Assembly (NCBI GenBank): GCA_017849585.1
Contig: JAFIGT010000012.1
Span: forward strand, 41,469-105,468
Length of the DNA stretch: 64,000 nt
Reading direction: 5' to 3'
From: Verrucomicrobium sp.
Lineage (GTDB): Bacteria; Verrucomicrobiota; Verrucomicrobiia; Methylacidiphilales; UBA1321
A program made the translations under genes and the position numbers. Positions 37,089-45,902 of this stretch are shown here, one piece after another. The notes under the pieces are model-generated. The model saw only the letters and a list, made by a program, of their open reading frames with translations, was not told where the DNA came from and did not search any database. Within the stretch, counting starts at the first letter, position 1. Each line of letters starts with the position of its first letter.

Positions 37089-37922
37089 TCAGCCCTGCGG
37101 CTTCGCATTAATCCGGCTGGCGAGGTTCAGGCAGAGGCGCTTCACAGGTGTCGGCACGGTCTCGAGCAGGAGCAACGCGGCCCAGCGCACTTGAAAACCG
37201 GGAATCACGCGGACCTTGCCCTTCTTCACGCCCCGGAGTGCTTCGCGGACGACCTGTTCGGCGGAGACATAGAGCGCCTTGACCGGACCGAATTTGCGGC
37301 CGGAATTCGCCCGGGTGGCGACGTCACCGAATTCAGTGGCGACCGGTCCGGGACACAGCGCGGTGATCGTGACGCCGTGGGGCCGCACTTCGATGGCGAG
37401 TGCCTCGGTAAAGCTGTTCACATACGCCTTGGTCGCAGCATAGACCGCAAAGGTGGGCAGCGGGAGGAAACCGGCCGTGGAAGCAACGTTGAGCACCGCG
37501 CCGGACTTGCGCTGGATCATACCCGGCAACAGCGCGTGCGTGAGTGCCGTCAGCGCCTCGATATTGACCCGCAGCATCGACTGCACGCGGCTCCACTCGG
37601 AGGTCTCAAACGTGCCGAGGTCACCGAGCCCCGCATTGTTCACGAGAAAATCGACCGCGATTTCCTTCGTCTTCAATTCGGCGATCAACGCCTCGACCGC
37701 CGCCGGATCGTTCAAGTCGTGCACGAAGGTGTACACGCGCAATTTCGGATTCGTGAGGGTCAACTCCTCCTTGAGCACATCCAGCCGTTCCAGTCGCCGG
37801 GCGACCAGAACCAGCGTCCCCGCTTCGGGAGCCATCTGGCGCGCGAACTCCGCGCCGAGACCCGCCGATGCCCCCGTGATCAAGGCCGTGTAACCTGCCG
37901 GTAGAGAGGTGCTGTACGACAT
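37089..37922 (-). CDS. Short-chain dehydrogenase/reductase
   Basis: The 277-residue protein of the classical SDR family has a Rossmann fold with TGASAGLG (residues about 16-23), NNAGLG and the catalytic Ser in NVASTAG. The active-site YAATK follows, then PGPVATEFG. The Arg pair after the second strand (ARRLERLD) suggests NADP(H) preference. The C-terminus has a hydrophobic stretch (RWAALLLLETVPTPV), as in membrane-associated YqjQ/DltE-like members. Substrate is unknown. It may be co-transcribed with purN. Confidence 0.9.
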   Translation of the reverse strand: MSYSTSLPAGYTALITGASAGLGAEFARQMAPEAGTLVLVARRLERLDVLKEELTLTNPKLRVYTFVHDLNDPAAVEALIAELKTKEIAVDFLVNNAGLGDLGTFETSEWSRVQSMLRVNIEALTALTHALLPGMIQRKSGAVLNVASTAGFLPLPTFAVYAATKAYVNSFTEALAIEVRPHGVTITALCPGPVATEFGDVATRANSGRKFGPVKALYVSAEQVVREALRGVKKGKVRVIPGFQVRWAALLLLETVPTPVKRLCLNLASRINAKPQG

Positions 37923-38050
37923 ATTGCGACAACTCTCCCGCAGAGAATGGAGAGACGCAAAGAAAATCGCAGCAGAGCTTTACAGCACTAAAGCAAATTT
38001 GACCGAAGCCAGCGCAGGAATTCCGACCTCGAAAAGTATGTCTCGTTCGC

Positions 38051-38069
38051 GACGGCACACCGTGCCGTC
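38051..38069. repeat. Intergenic palindromic hairpin
   Basis: GACGGCAC and GTGCCGTC form a perfect 8-bp stem with a 3-base loop, next to the repeat copy that follows the pyk stop codon. It may serve as a 3'-end stabiliser or as part of a REP-like unit. Confidence 0.5.
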
Positions 38070-38075
38070 AGCTAC

Positions 38076-38095
38076 TGGGTCCAGCGTCACGCTGG
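38076..38095 (-). repeat. 20-bp stop-codon-abutting repeat, copy 1
   Basis: Read on the minus strand, CCAGCGTGACGCTGGACCCA follows the pyk stop codon directly. The first 15 bases form a 6-bp hairpin (CCAGCG-TGA-CGCTGG). The identical 20 bases follow the stop of the isomerase gene at 62081, and in both copies the next bases are RTAG. Confidence 0.75.
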
Positions 38096-39499
<1,404 letters not shown>

Positions 39500-39528
39500 G
39501 TTATTTAAAATCCTAATGGTTAAATTTA

Positions 39529-39558
39529 ACTATAAGTTCTAAGCATGTTGCGCGCCAA
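39529..39558 (-). promoter_or_regulatory. pyk promoter
   Basis: TTGGCG (39558-39553), an 18-base spacer and TATAGT (39534-39529) lie 30 bases before the pyk ATG on the minus strand, with AGGA as the ribosome site. A perfect 12-base palindrome GTTAAATTTAAC (39519-39530) overlaps the end of the -10, a good place for an operator. Confidence 0.5.
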
Positions 39559-39689
39559 TACACTCAACATTAACTAATAATCAGTCAACGGCTTTACCGG
39601 ACAAATCACAAGAGAAAACTCTGTCCGTCGCCCACAATTAACGCACCATTACCATTATCGGCAGGATGGCCCCCAATCCTGACGTTGGC

Positions 39690-40784
39690 CTATTTGGCGC
39701 ACAGTTCGATGACGGCGAATTCCAGTGTTCGCACCTTATCTGCCGTACCGCCAATGATATGCCGATAGGCCCGGTGCAACACGTCGATGGCCCGGAACCA
39801 CGCTTTCGCCGGTTTATGCGAGGACTTGGAGACCACGTTCCCGAGATTAAAGGTACTAATCGGCTCGCCTGACTTCTTCTTCGGCAAGATCGCCTCGCCC
39901 GCGGCGGTGAGTTCGACATTGGTGAAACTCCCCCGCTTGGAGACCTTCATCAGCCCCTGCTCCTTCAGCATCCCGCCCAGCGCCGCGAGCCGGATTTGGC
40001 CGGACAACATGATCAGCAGCCCCACTTCGGACTCGTCCTGCGCGAGTAATTGACTCAGCAGATAGGTCGCGGCCCGCGCGTCACCCATGAGCACCGCGTC
40101 GCAGAAATCCCAGATCAAGACATCGCGCTTGCCGCCGACCATGATCTGCACATCCTCGCGTCGCACCGTCGCCCCGGGACCGCCCAGATAGCACAGCAGC
40201 TTTTCGATCTCCACCCCGAGCGCGCCGGTATTATAGCCGAGCGACGCAAAGAGCCGGTCCACCGCGCCGTCCCCCGGTTTCAACCCCGCCTGAATGAGCT
40301 GATCCTCGATCAACTGTAACATCTCCCGCTCGCCGCCCTTGCGCACATCGGGCAGATCGAAGTGGGACGTCTCCGCCATCTTCAACAGTTCCTTGTTGAA
40401 CGACTTCCCCTTGTGCAGGGCGAGCGCGCTAATGAGCACCGTGACCGATTCGCCGTCGGCTTTTTCCAAATCACCCAGCAAGGCGTGGAGCGCATCCTTC
40501 ACCGTGGCGCTACGACCGACGACGCCTTCATCGAGAAAATTCACATTCTTCCACCACACCAGCTTGCCGCCGCCGAAAAACGGTAGCGTGAGAATCGCCG
40601 CCCGCAGCTCATCGATCTTGGCCACGGCTTCATCGACCGTGTCCACGCGCGCGTCGATCACTTCCACGTTCATCGGATCGGAAGGCTGCAACGCCTCGCT
40701 GCGCGCCATCGCATTCTTCTTCACCGCCGCCTCGTCACTGCCCGCGATGAGGATGATGCCTTTGGTCTTGCTTGGGGTTGCCAT
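39690..40784 (-). CDS. holA: DNA polymerase III delta subunit
   Basis: Delta opens the beta clamp in the clamp-loader complex. The 364-residue product has the delta N-terminal domain (IILIAGSDEAAVKKNAMARS), a middle AAA-like part without a Walker A motif, as expected for delta, and helical C-terminal domain (LLSQLLAQDESEVGLLIMLSGQIRLAALG). The start at 40784 is chosen because the family N-terminus begins there. It is divergent from the HIT gene, 19 bases away, so the two must share a promoter region inside coding sequence. Confidence 0.85.
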   Translation of the reverse strand: MATPSKTKGIILIAGSDEAAVKKNAMARSEALQPSDPMNVEVIDARVDTVDEAVAKIDELRAAILTLPFFGGGKLVWWKNVNFLDEGVVGRSATVKDALHALLGDLEKADGESVTVLISALALHKGKSFNKELLKMAETSHFDLPDVRKGGEREMLQLIEDQLIQAGLKPGDGAVDRLFASLGYNTGALGVEIEKLLCYLGGPGATVRREDVQIMVGGKRDVLIWDFCDAVLMGDARAATYLLSQLLAQDESEVGLLIMLSGQIRLAALGGMLKEQGLMKVSKRGSFTNVELTAAGEAILPKKKSGEPISTFNLGNVVSKSSHKPAKAWFRAIDVLHRAYRHIIGGTADKVRTLEFAVIELCAK

Positions 40785-40803
40785 ACTGGTTTGAATACCG
40801 TCT

Positions 40804-41280
40804 ATGGAACATCTCTGGGCCCCTTGGCGCAACTCTTATGTTACTCAAAAAAGTCCGCCCGACGCGGAGCTGTTCGCCAAGATCGGCCAAAGCACCGACG
40901 ACGCCACGAATCACGTCCTCGCCCGCTCCAAGAGCTGCTTCGCCGTCCTCAACGCCTTTCCCTACAACGCCGGCCACCTCATGATCGTCCCCTACCGCCA
41001 GCTCTCGCAGCTCGAGGAACTCAGCGACGACGAATGGCTCGACCTCATCGGCCTACTCAAAAAGATGAAAGCCGCCCTCACCGAAGTCATGCACCCCCAC
41101 GGGTTCAACGTCGGCTTCAACCTCGGCTCCGCCGCCGGGGCCGGCATCGTCTCCCACCTCCACCTCCACCTCGTTCCCCGCTGGAACAACGACGCCAACT
41201 TCATGGCCACCACCGCCGGAACCCGCATCCACCCCAACGACCTCGACGGCATCTGGAAGCAGCTCACCGCCGTGCTGTAA
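40804..41280 (+). CDS. HIT family nucleotide hydrolase/phosphorylase
   Basis: The 158-residue protein begins MEHLWAPWRNSYVTQKSPPD, as in Ap4A-phosphorylase-like and galactose-1-phosphate-uridylyltransferase-like members. It carries the histidine triad SHLHLHLVPRW, with His118, His120 and His122. GFNVGFNLGSAAGAGI is the substrate-side loop. It probably cleaves dinucleoside polyphosphates or nucleoside phosphoramidates. The start codon is 19 bases from the divergent holA start. Confidence 0.93.
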   Translation: MEHLWAPWRNSYVTQKSPPDAELFAKIGQSTDDATNHVLARSKSCFAVLNAFPYNAGHLMIVPYRQLSQLEELSDDEWLDLIGLLKKMKAALTEVMHPHGFNVGFNLGSAAGAGIVSHLHLHLVPRWNNDANFMATTAGTRIHPNDLDGIWKQLTAVL

Positions 41281-41433
41281 CGATCCGCCTTAACCGATAG
41301 AGCGACTTTCCAGCAATGGCGATCCACACCCGCCGCTACAGAGAACTTCTTTTGCCGCCTCGAGCAAAAAATATCGCACACGTAGCTCACGTAGCCAACC
41401 TAAGGCAAACGCTCGGGATCAATTCCCGGTACA

Positions 41434-42096
41434 ATGGGCCGCATGCAACCCATTGTCGACCCTGCCCTCCAGCCCGCCATTGACCTCATTCTCGAATTCG
41501 AAGTCGGCGGCGGCGAATCCTATTATAATCGTCACCTCCTCCATCCTACCCAGCCCACGCCTTCCAGCGGCATTACCATCGGCATCGGGTACGATCTCGG
41601 CCAGACCACGCGCCTGCAATTCCTCAGCGACTGGCGCCACCAACTCCCCGACCGTGACCGCCTCCGACTCTGCGCTGCCATCGGTCTGACCCATCACCGC
41701 GCCGCGGCGTTACTGCCCGCTCTCGACAATGTGACCATCCCCTGGAACAACGCGCTGGCCGTCTTCCACGCCAAAACCCTGGTGACGTTGGGAGCTATTG
41801 GGAGACAGTTCGCATTTTCTTTCGACACCCTGCCCCCCGATTGCCGTGCGGCCCTCCTTTCCCTCCTCTACAACCGCGGTGCCAGCACGAGCGGCGAGTC
41901 GCGGTTGGAAATGCGGGAAATTCAAAACGCGCTGAAAGACGGACTCCTCGACCATATCCCGGTCCTCATCCGCTCCATGAAACGGCTCTGGATCGGCAAA
42001 CCCGGCGGCCCCGGCCTCATCCGCCGCCGCGAAGCCGAAGCCGTCGCGTTCGAAAAAGGCTTGGGGGCGTTCAAGGCACCGGATTTATGCGCGTAA
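41434..42096 (+). CDS. Lysozyme-like protein (pesticin/T4-type fold)
   Basis: The 220-residue protein (or from the ATG at 41443) has no signal peptide. The region LILEFEVGGGES followed by GITIGIGYDLGQ fits the active-site pattern of pesticin- and T4-like muramidases, with candidate catalytic Glu21 or Glu23, Thr48 and Asp54 (the Thr-x5-Asp spacing equals that of pesticin Thr201/Asp207). LLSLLYNRGAS and RREAEAVAFEKGL resemble the C-terminal part of such lysozymes. It could hydrolyse peptidoglycan, perhaps as an endolysin-like or secreted effector. No holin or phage gene is adjacent. It overlaps the convergent gene by 26 bases. Confidence 0.7.
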   Translation: MGRMQPIVDPALQPAIDLILEFEVGGGESYYNRHLLHPTQPTPSSGITIGIGYDLGQTTRLQFLSDWRHQLPDRDRLRLCAAIGLTHHRAAALLPALDNVTIPWNNALAVFHAKTLVTLGAIGRQFAFSFDTLPPDCRAALLSLLYNRGASTSGESRLEMREIQNALKDGLLDHIPVLIRSMKRLWIGKPGGPGLIRRREAEAVAFEKGLGAFKAPDLCA

Positions 42097-42562
42097 CGGA
42101 AATCAGCTCAAACGCCAATAAAAACGGATCATCTCGAAAAGGAACACTCTTGAAAAAAAGGCGCACCGGTTCATCGCGGCGTAGTTCCGCCACCGTCGGC
42201 CTTAAAGAATCCGGCACATGCACTCCCACTCCAACACTTTGGCGGTCTCGCTCCTCACGGATGACCGTGAGATAACCCTGCGCCGCATGCCACTGCAATA
42301 CCCTGCCCTGCACCTCTTGACGAGGCAACTTCCCCGTCTGCCACGCGATCAAGGGAGTATAGCCCCAGACAAAAGCAGTCTTGCTGACGTCATTCCATGG
42401 GAGGGAGATCTCGAGGAGAATCAATCGGCGATCCCCTCGCTCATTCAGATGGATTGCAGCCGTGCAGTAGCTGTGCCAATAGCCCCAAGCTAGCAACCCC
42501 ACCACAGCCAGAACCCATGCCATCGGCTTCCACCATTTGCCAATTCTTCGATTTGTACCCAT
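42071..42562 (-). CDS. Membrane-anchored hypothetical protein
   Basis: The 163-residue protein has a positively charged N-terminus and one helix (MAWVLAVVGLLAWGYWHSY, about residues 14-32). An extracytoplasmic domain of about 125 residues follows, without recognisable motifs. Its 3' end overlaps the lysozyme-like gene by 26 bases, tail to tail, so antisense interference is possible. It begins 18 bases after the stop of the secreted protein gene, suggesting one transcript with it. Confidence 0.6.
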   Translation of the reverse strand: MGTNRRIGKWWKPMAWVLAVVGLLAWGYWHSYCTAAIHLNERGDRRLILLEISLPWNDVSKTAFVWGYTPLIAWQTGKLPRQEVQGRVLQWHAAQGYLTVIREERDRQSVGVGVHVPDSLRPTVAELRRDEPVRLFFKSVPFRDDPFLLAFELISVTRINPVP

Positions 42563-42580
42563 ATTCCGTTACTCCGACTG

Positions 42581-43168
42581 TCAGGGCGAAACCGCGCTGA
42601 CGGACTCGATATAGATGGAGCCTGTTCCGGGAGCCGCATTCAGGAAAAGAGTGCGCTCTTTTTGCGTGGGACTCAGGTCGTCCAATCGAAGTTTCAACGT
42701 CTGCCAATCCCCGCCGGGCGTGAGATTGATCAATCCATAATTATGCGTGGCATCGGCCAGCCGCACGAAAAAATCAACCTTGGGATAAACAATAGCCGAC
42801 CAGAAATAAGTGCCACCGGCCTTGAAATTCACATCCGAATACTCCGCCGCATCACTCCGCACGAAATCAGCCGAGGCTCGCAAACGAACCGTGATGGTGA
42901 TCGATTTACTCTTGTCCCGATTGCGAAACGTTTGCTCTGCAACCGTCCAGCGGTTTGGGGTCAAATCCAATTGAAAGACTGGTTTGCTGCCCTCCGTCCC
43001 CTTGTCCACCACCTTGCCCGAGGTATCAAGATAAACAATCTTGCCTGCGCGACGCCAGACATTGTCGTCCGAGGAGAAATCTCCATTACGAATCACATCT
43101 TCCGCTTTCAAGCCGGAAGCCAAACCCACCCCCAAAAACAGAATCGCGAGAGCCAACCTTCGCTTCAT
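42581..43168 (-). CDS. Secreted protein with carbohydrate-binding-like domain
   Basis: The 195-residue protein has a signal peptide (MKRRLALAILFLGVGLASGLKA). The mature domain has VIRNGDFSSDDNVWRRAG near the N-terminus and PGGDWQTLKLRLDDLSP, a pattern typical of CBM4/9-like or discoidin-like jelly rolls found on polysaccharide-acting enzymes, but no catalytic module follows. AGGGG precedes the ATG at 43168. The function may be ligand binding in the periplasm or at the surface. Confidence 0.7.
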   Translation of the reverse strand: MKRRLALAILFLGVGLASGLKAEDVIRNGDFSSDDNVWRRAGKIVYLDTSGKVVDKGTEGSKPVFQLDLTPNRWTVAEQTFRNRDKSKSITITVRLRASADFVRSDAAEYSDVNFKAGGTYFWSAIVYPKVDFFVRLADATHNYGLINLTPGGDWQTLKLRLDDLSPTQKERTLFLNAAPGTGSIYIESVSAVSP

Positions 43169-43255
43169 CAGGAACCCCTTTTGTATTGTTCCACGAATGC
43201 TGCTCTCACGACCTCCCGGCAATCAAGTGTTTTCGGCTTGCCCCTCCAAATCAAA

Positions 43256-44638
43256 CTACTCGTTGTAGGCGGCTTCGCCGTGCTGCGAGACATCGAGGCC
43301 GGAGCTTTCCTCTTCCTGCGAAACGCGCAGACCCACGGTCGCATCGATCACCTTGAGCAAGCCAAACGTCACCGTACCGGAGAGCACCGCCGTGGCCACA
43401 ATACCGGCCAATTGATTCACCACCTGCTGCAGGCCACCGCCGAGAGACATCGTCACGCCGTCCACTTTGAAAGTCGCCCCAATCGCGGGAGCCACTTCCA
43501 CGCTCGCGAAAACACCGAGCAACAGCATGCCGATCACACTGCCCATGCCGTGAACGCCGAACACATCGAGGGAATCGTCATACGCGAAATGCGCCTTCAT
43601 CTTCGTCACAGCCAGATAGCACACACCACCGCCGCAGAGGCCTATACAGAACGCAGCCGGGATCGTGACGAAACCGGAAGCCGGGGTGATCGTGGCCAGA
43701 CCAGCCACCATGCCCGAGGCCGCACCGAGCACGCTCGGCTTGCCCTTCAGTCGCCATTCCATCAGCACCCACATGAGCGCTCCCGCCGAAGCGGAAAAAT
43801 GAGTCGCGGCAAACGCGCTCGTCGCCAGCGAACCGGCCGCCACCGCGCTGCCCGCGTTGAATCCAAACCAGCCCACCCAGAGCAACCCGGTGCCGATCAG
43901 GCAGTACACCACGTTATGCGGCACCATCGGCTCATGCGGATAGCCCAGTCGCTTGCCCACCACGATGGCCGCGACCAACGCCGCCACGCCCGAGCTGATG
44001 TGCACCACGGTGCCACCGGCAAAATCGAGCACGGGAATATGACCGCCAAGAGCCCAGTTGAAATAGCCGCCCTTGCCCCAGACCATGTGCGCCAGCGGAA
44101 AGTAAACGAGGCAAGTCCACAACGTGGTAAAGATCATGTACGCGCTGAACTTCATCCGCTCCGCGAACGCACCGCTGATCAGCGCGGGTGTAATGATGGC
44201 GAACATCATCTGGAACAGCATGAACGTCTGGTGCGGAATCGTCGGCGCGTAATCCAGATTCGGCGTCGCGCCCACGCCACGCAGCATGAAGTATTGCATC
44301 GGGTTGCCGAAAAAGGGATTCCCCTCGCCAAAGGCCACGCTGTAACCGAACACCATCCACAGGAACGACACCCACGCCATCAGAATCAGGCTGTGCATCA
44401 TCGTAGCCAACACATTGTGACCCCGCACCAAGCCGCCATAAAACAGGATCAATCCCGGAGCCGTCATCATCAAAACCAACGCCGTGCAGACCAGCATCCA
44501 GGCATTATCGCCCGTATTGATAGCTCCCACCGCTGGGGACGGAGCATTCGCGAGATCCTGTGCGTATCCCGACGAAAATGTCAGACTACAAAAAGTCAGC
44601 AAAAGAAGCCAAAAAAACAAATCGCGAAAACATTTCAT
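43256..44638 (-). CDS. amt: Ammonium transporter
   Basis: Amt proteins form trimeric channels that conduct ammonium in the inner membrane. The 460-residue product has a cleavable-looking signal (MKCFRDLFFWLLLLTFCSL) and about 11 helices. Recognisable segments are LVCTALVLMMTAPGLILFYGGLV, WNWALGGHIPVLDFAGGTVVH-type region (read here as FNWALGGHIPVLDFAGG) and DDSLDVFGVHGMGSVIGML, holding the second pore His. The start at 44638 fits the signal. The usual glnK partner is not adjacent. A palindrome-rich region upstream may carry nitrogen control. Confidence 0.95.
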   Translation of the reverse strand: MKCFRDLFFWLLLLTFCSLTFSSGYAQDLANAPSPAVGAINTGDNAWMLVCTALVLMMTAPGLILFYGGLVRGHNVLATMMHSLILMAWVSFLWMVFGYSVAFGEGNPFFGNPMQYFMLRGVGATPNLDYAPTIPHQTFMLFQMMFAIITPALISGAFAERMKFSAYMIFTTLWTCLVYFPLAHMVWGKGGYFNWALGGHIPVLDFAGGTVVHISSGVAALVAAIVVGKRLGYPHEPMVPHNVVYCLIGTGLLWVGWFGFNAGSAVAAGSLATSAFAATHFSASAGALMWVLMEWRLKGKPSVLGAASGMVAGLATITPASGFVTIPAAFCIGLCGGGVCYLAVTKMKAHFAYDDSLDVFGVHGMGSVIGMLLLGVFASVEVAPAIGATFKVDGVTMSLGGGLQQVVNQLAGIVATAVLSGTVTFGLLKVIDATVGLRVSQEEESSGLDVSQHGEAAYNE

Positions 44639-44722
44639 GATCGTAACAGGCAAAAGGAATGGCAAAAAATGTCAATACTCGCACCTTCAGTGAAGAAACA
44701 TATTAGATATCATTTCCTTCCA

Positions 44723-44760
44723 CTAAAATGTAGTCATACCAATGTGGTACTACATTTTAG
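44723..44760. promoter_or_regulatory. Bulged inverted repeat between amt and rbfA
   Basis: An 11-bp outer stem, CTAAAATGTAG with CTACATTTTAG, and an inner 5-bp stem, TACCA with TGGTA, separated by a 3-base bulge on one side and a 3-base loop, give a 38-base element. It lies 85 bases before the amt ATG and 125 before rbfA. It could be an operator shared by the two divergent genes or a hairpin. Confidence 0.5.
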
Positions 44761-44884
44761 TAGGGATGAGGGTTCCATTCGGTAGGGTGACGATTCCGGT
44801 AGATTCGCGCCTCACATCCGGACAGACGAGGAGCATGGTTCTTGGCATTCGCGAGAGAGATGGTAACTTATCCCCATACCGCTT

Positions 44885-45304
44885 ATGTCCACACGCCGCA
44901 CCATTCGAGTTTCCGAGATTATCCGCAAGGAGTTGGCCAAATTGATTGCCCGCACCCGCACGCTGGAGGGCCAGATCATTACCATCTCCTCCGTGGAGAC
45001 GGCACCGGACATGCGCAATGCATTCATCTACGTCAGCGTGCTGGAAACCGAAGTGCCGCGGGAAAAAACGATGGCAGAACTGGTCAAACACCGCCGCGAA
45101 TGGCAGCGGGAACTCGGCCAGCATCTGCAATCCAAATTCACCCCCGCACTCCAGTTCCGCTTCGATGAATCGATCGAACGCGGTGATCGTGTGATGGAAA
45201 TTTTGACCGATCTCAACTTACCAATCGGCGACACCCTGCCTCCCATTCCACGGGACGACGAAGAACCCGACTCACACGACGAACCGCACCAGTCGCGTCC
45301 TTAG
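44885..45304 (+). CDS. rbfA: Ribosome-binding factor A
   Basis: RbfA is a KH-like factor for 16S maturation and cold adaptation. The 139-residue product has RTIRVSEIIRKELAKLIART, MRNAFIYVSVLE and LQFRFDESIERGDRVMEIL. A charged acidic tail ends PRDDEEPDSHDEPHQSRP. The usual infB-rbfA-truB neighbourhood is absent; here rbfA stands alone between amt and a secreted protein gene. Confidence 0.93.
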   Translation: MSTRRTIRVSEIIRKELAKLIARTRTLEGQIITISSVETAPDMRNAFIYVSVLETEVPREKTMAELVKHRREWQRELGQHLQSKFTPALQFRFDESIERGDRVMEILTDLNLPIGDTLPPIPRDDEEPDSHDEPHQSRP

Positions 45305-45376
45305 CAGGTTGCTGAAAAAGTCGCGATCGTCCGGCCAATTGAAACATTTCCCCGCCGCCAACGTCTAACCTGTATC

Positions 45377-45805
45377 ATGAATCCGATACGGGTGGTTCTC
45401 TGCGGTTTGATGGGATTGTTCTTCATGAGCACAGCCTTCGAGGTTCAGGCAGCCACCGCACCCGCGCCAGGCCTGATCAATCTCGGCTTCACCGACTTCC
45501 GCGCCAGCGGTTACCCCAAAGCCTTCGCCACATGGTCCTATGGCGGCCCCCTCGCGCAGGACGCCAATTACGGAAAACGACTCGTCGCGAGCGCCTCTTT
45601 CTGGAACTCCCTCGGCCGTTGTCTCGGCTACGATGAAGTCGACGCCCAGCCCATCTCCCACCGCTCCACCCTCGTCACCCTCACCGCCCAATTCGACCGC
45701 GGAGAAGTTTTCTTCCGCTTCATCGTCTACAACGACCTCGGCCGCAGCACCATCACCGCCATCGATTGGGCGACTGATCCGGCTCTACTCGCCGATTGGC
45801 GCTAA
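45377..45805 (+). CDS. Secreted hypothetical protein
   Basis: The 142-residue protein starts at an ATG with a predicted signal peptide (about 1-25, ending EVQAATA). The mature part of about 115 residues has no recognised motif; it is mixed alpha/beta with a WSYGG segment and a final beta pair VFFRFIVYNDLG. It lies 72 bases after rbfA, so it may be transcribed with it. No function is inferred. Confidence 0.6.
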   Translation: MNPIRVVLCGLMGLFFMSTAFEVQAATAPAPGLINLGFTDFRASGYPKAFATWSYGGPLAQDANYGKRLVASASFWNSLGRCLGYDEVDAQPISHRSTLVTLTAQFDRGEVFFRFIVYNDLGRSTITAIDWATDPALLADWR

Positions 45806-45902
45806 AGCTGATTCGGCTTAGCAATCTTTTTTTACGGATTCTAGCTGACATCAGATTATTCTCCGCAAAGATAGAGCCCACATTAGGGATTACTATCTGG
45901 GG

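Noticed and set aside
42662..44785. Plus-strand frame of 707 codons
   Set aside because: It is antisense to amt and the secreted protein gene, with His/Arg-rich composition and no start signal.
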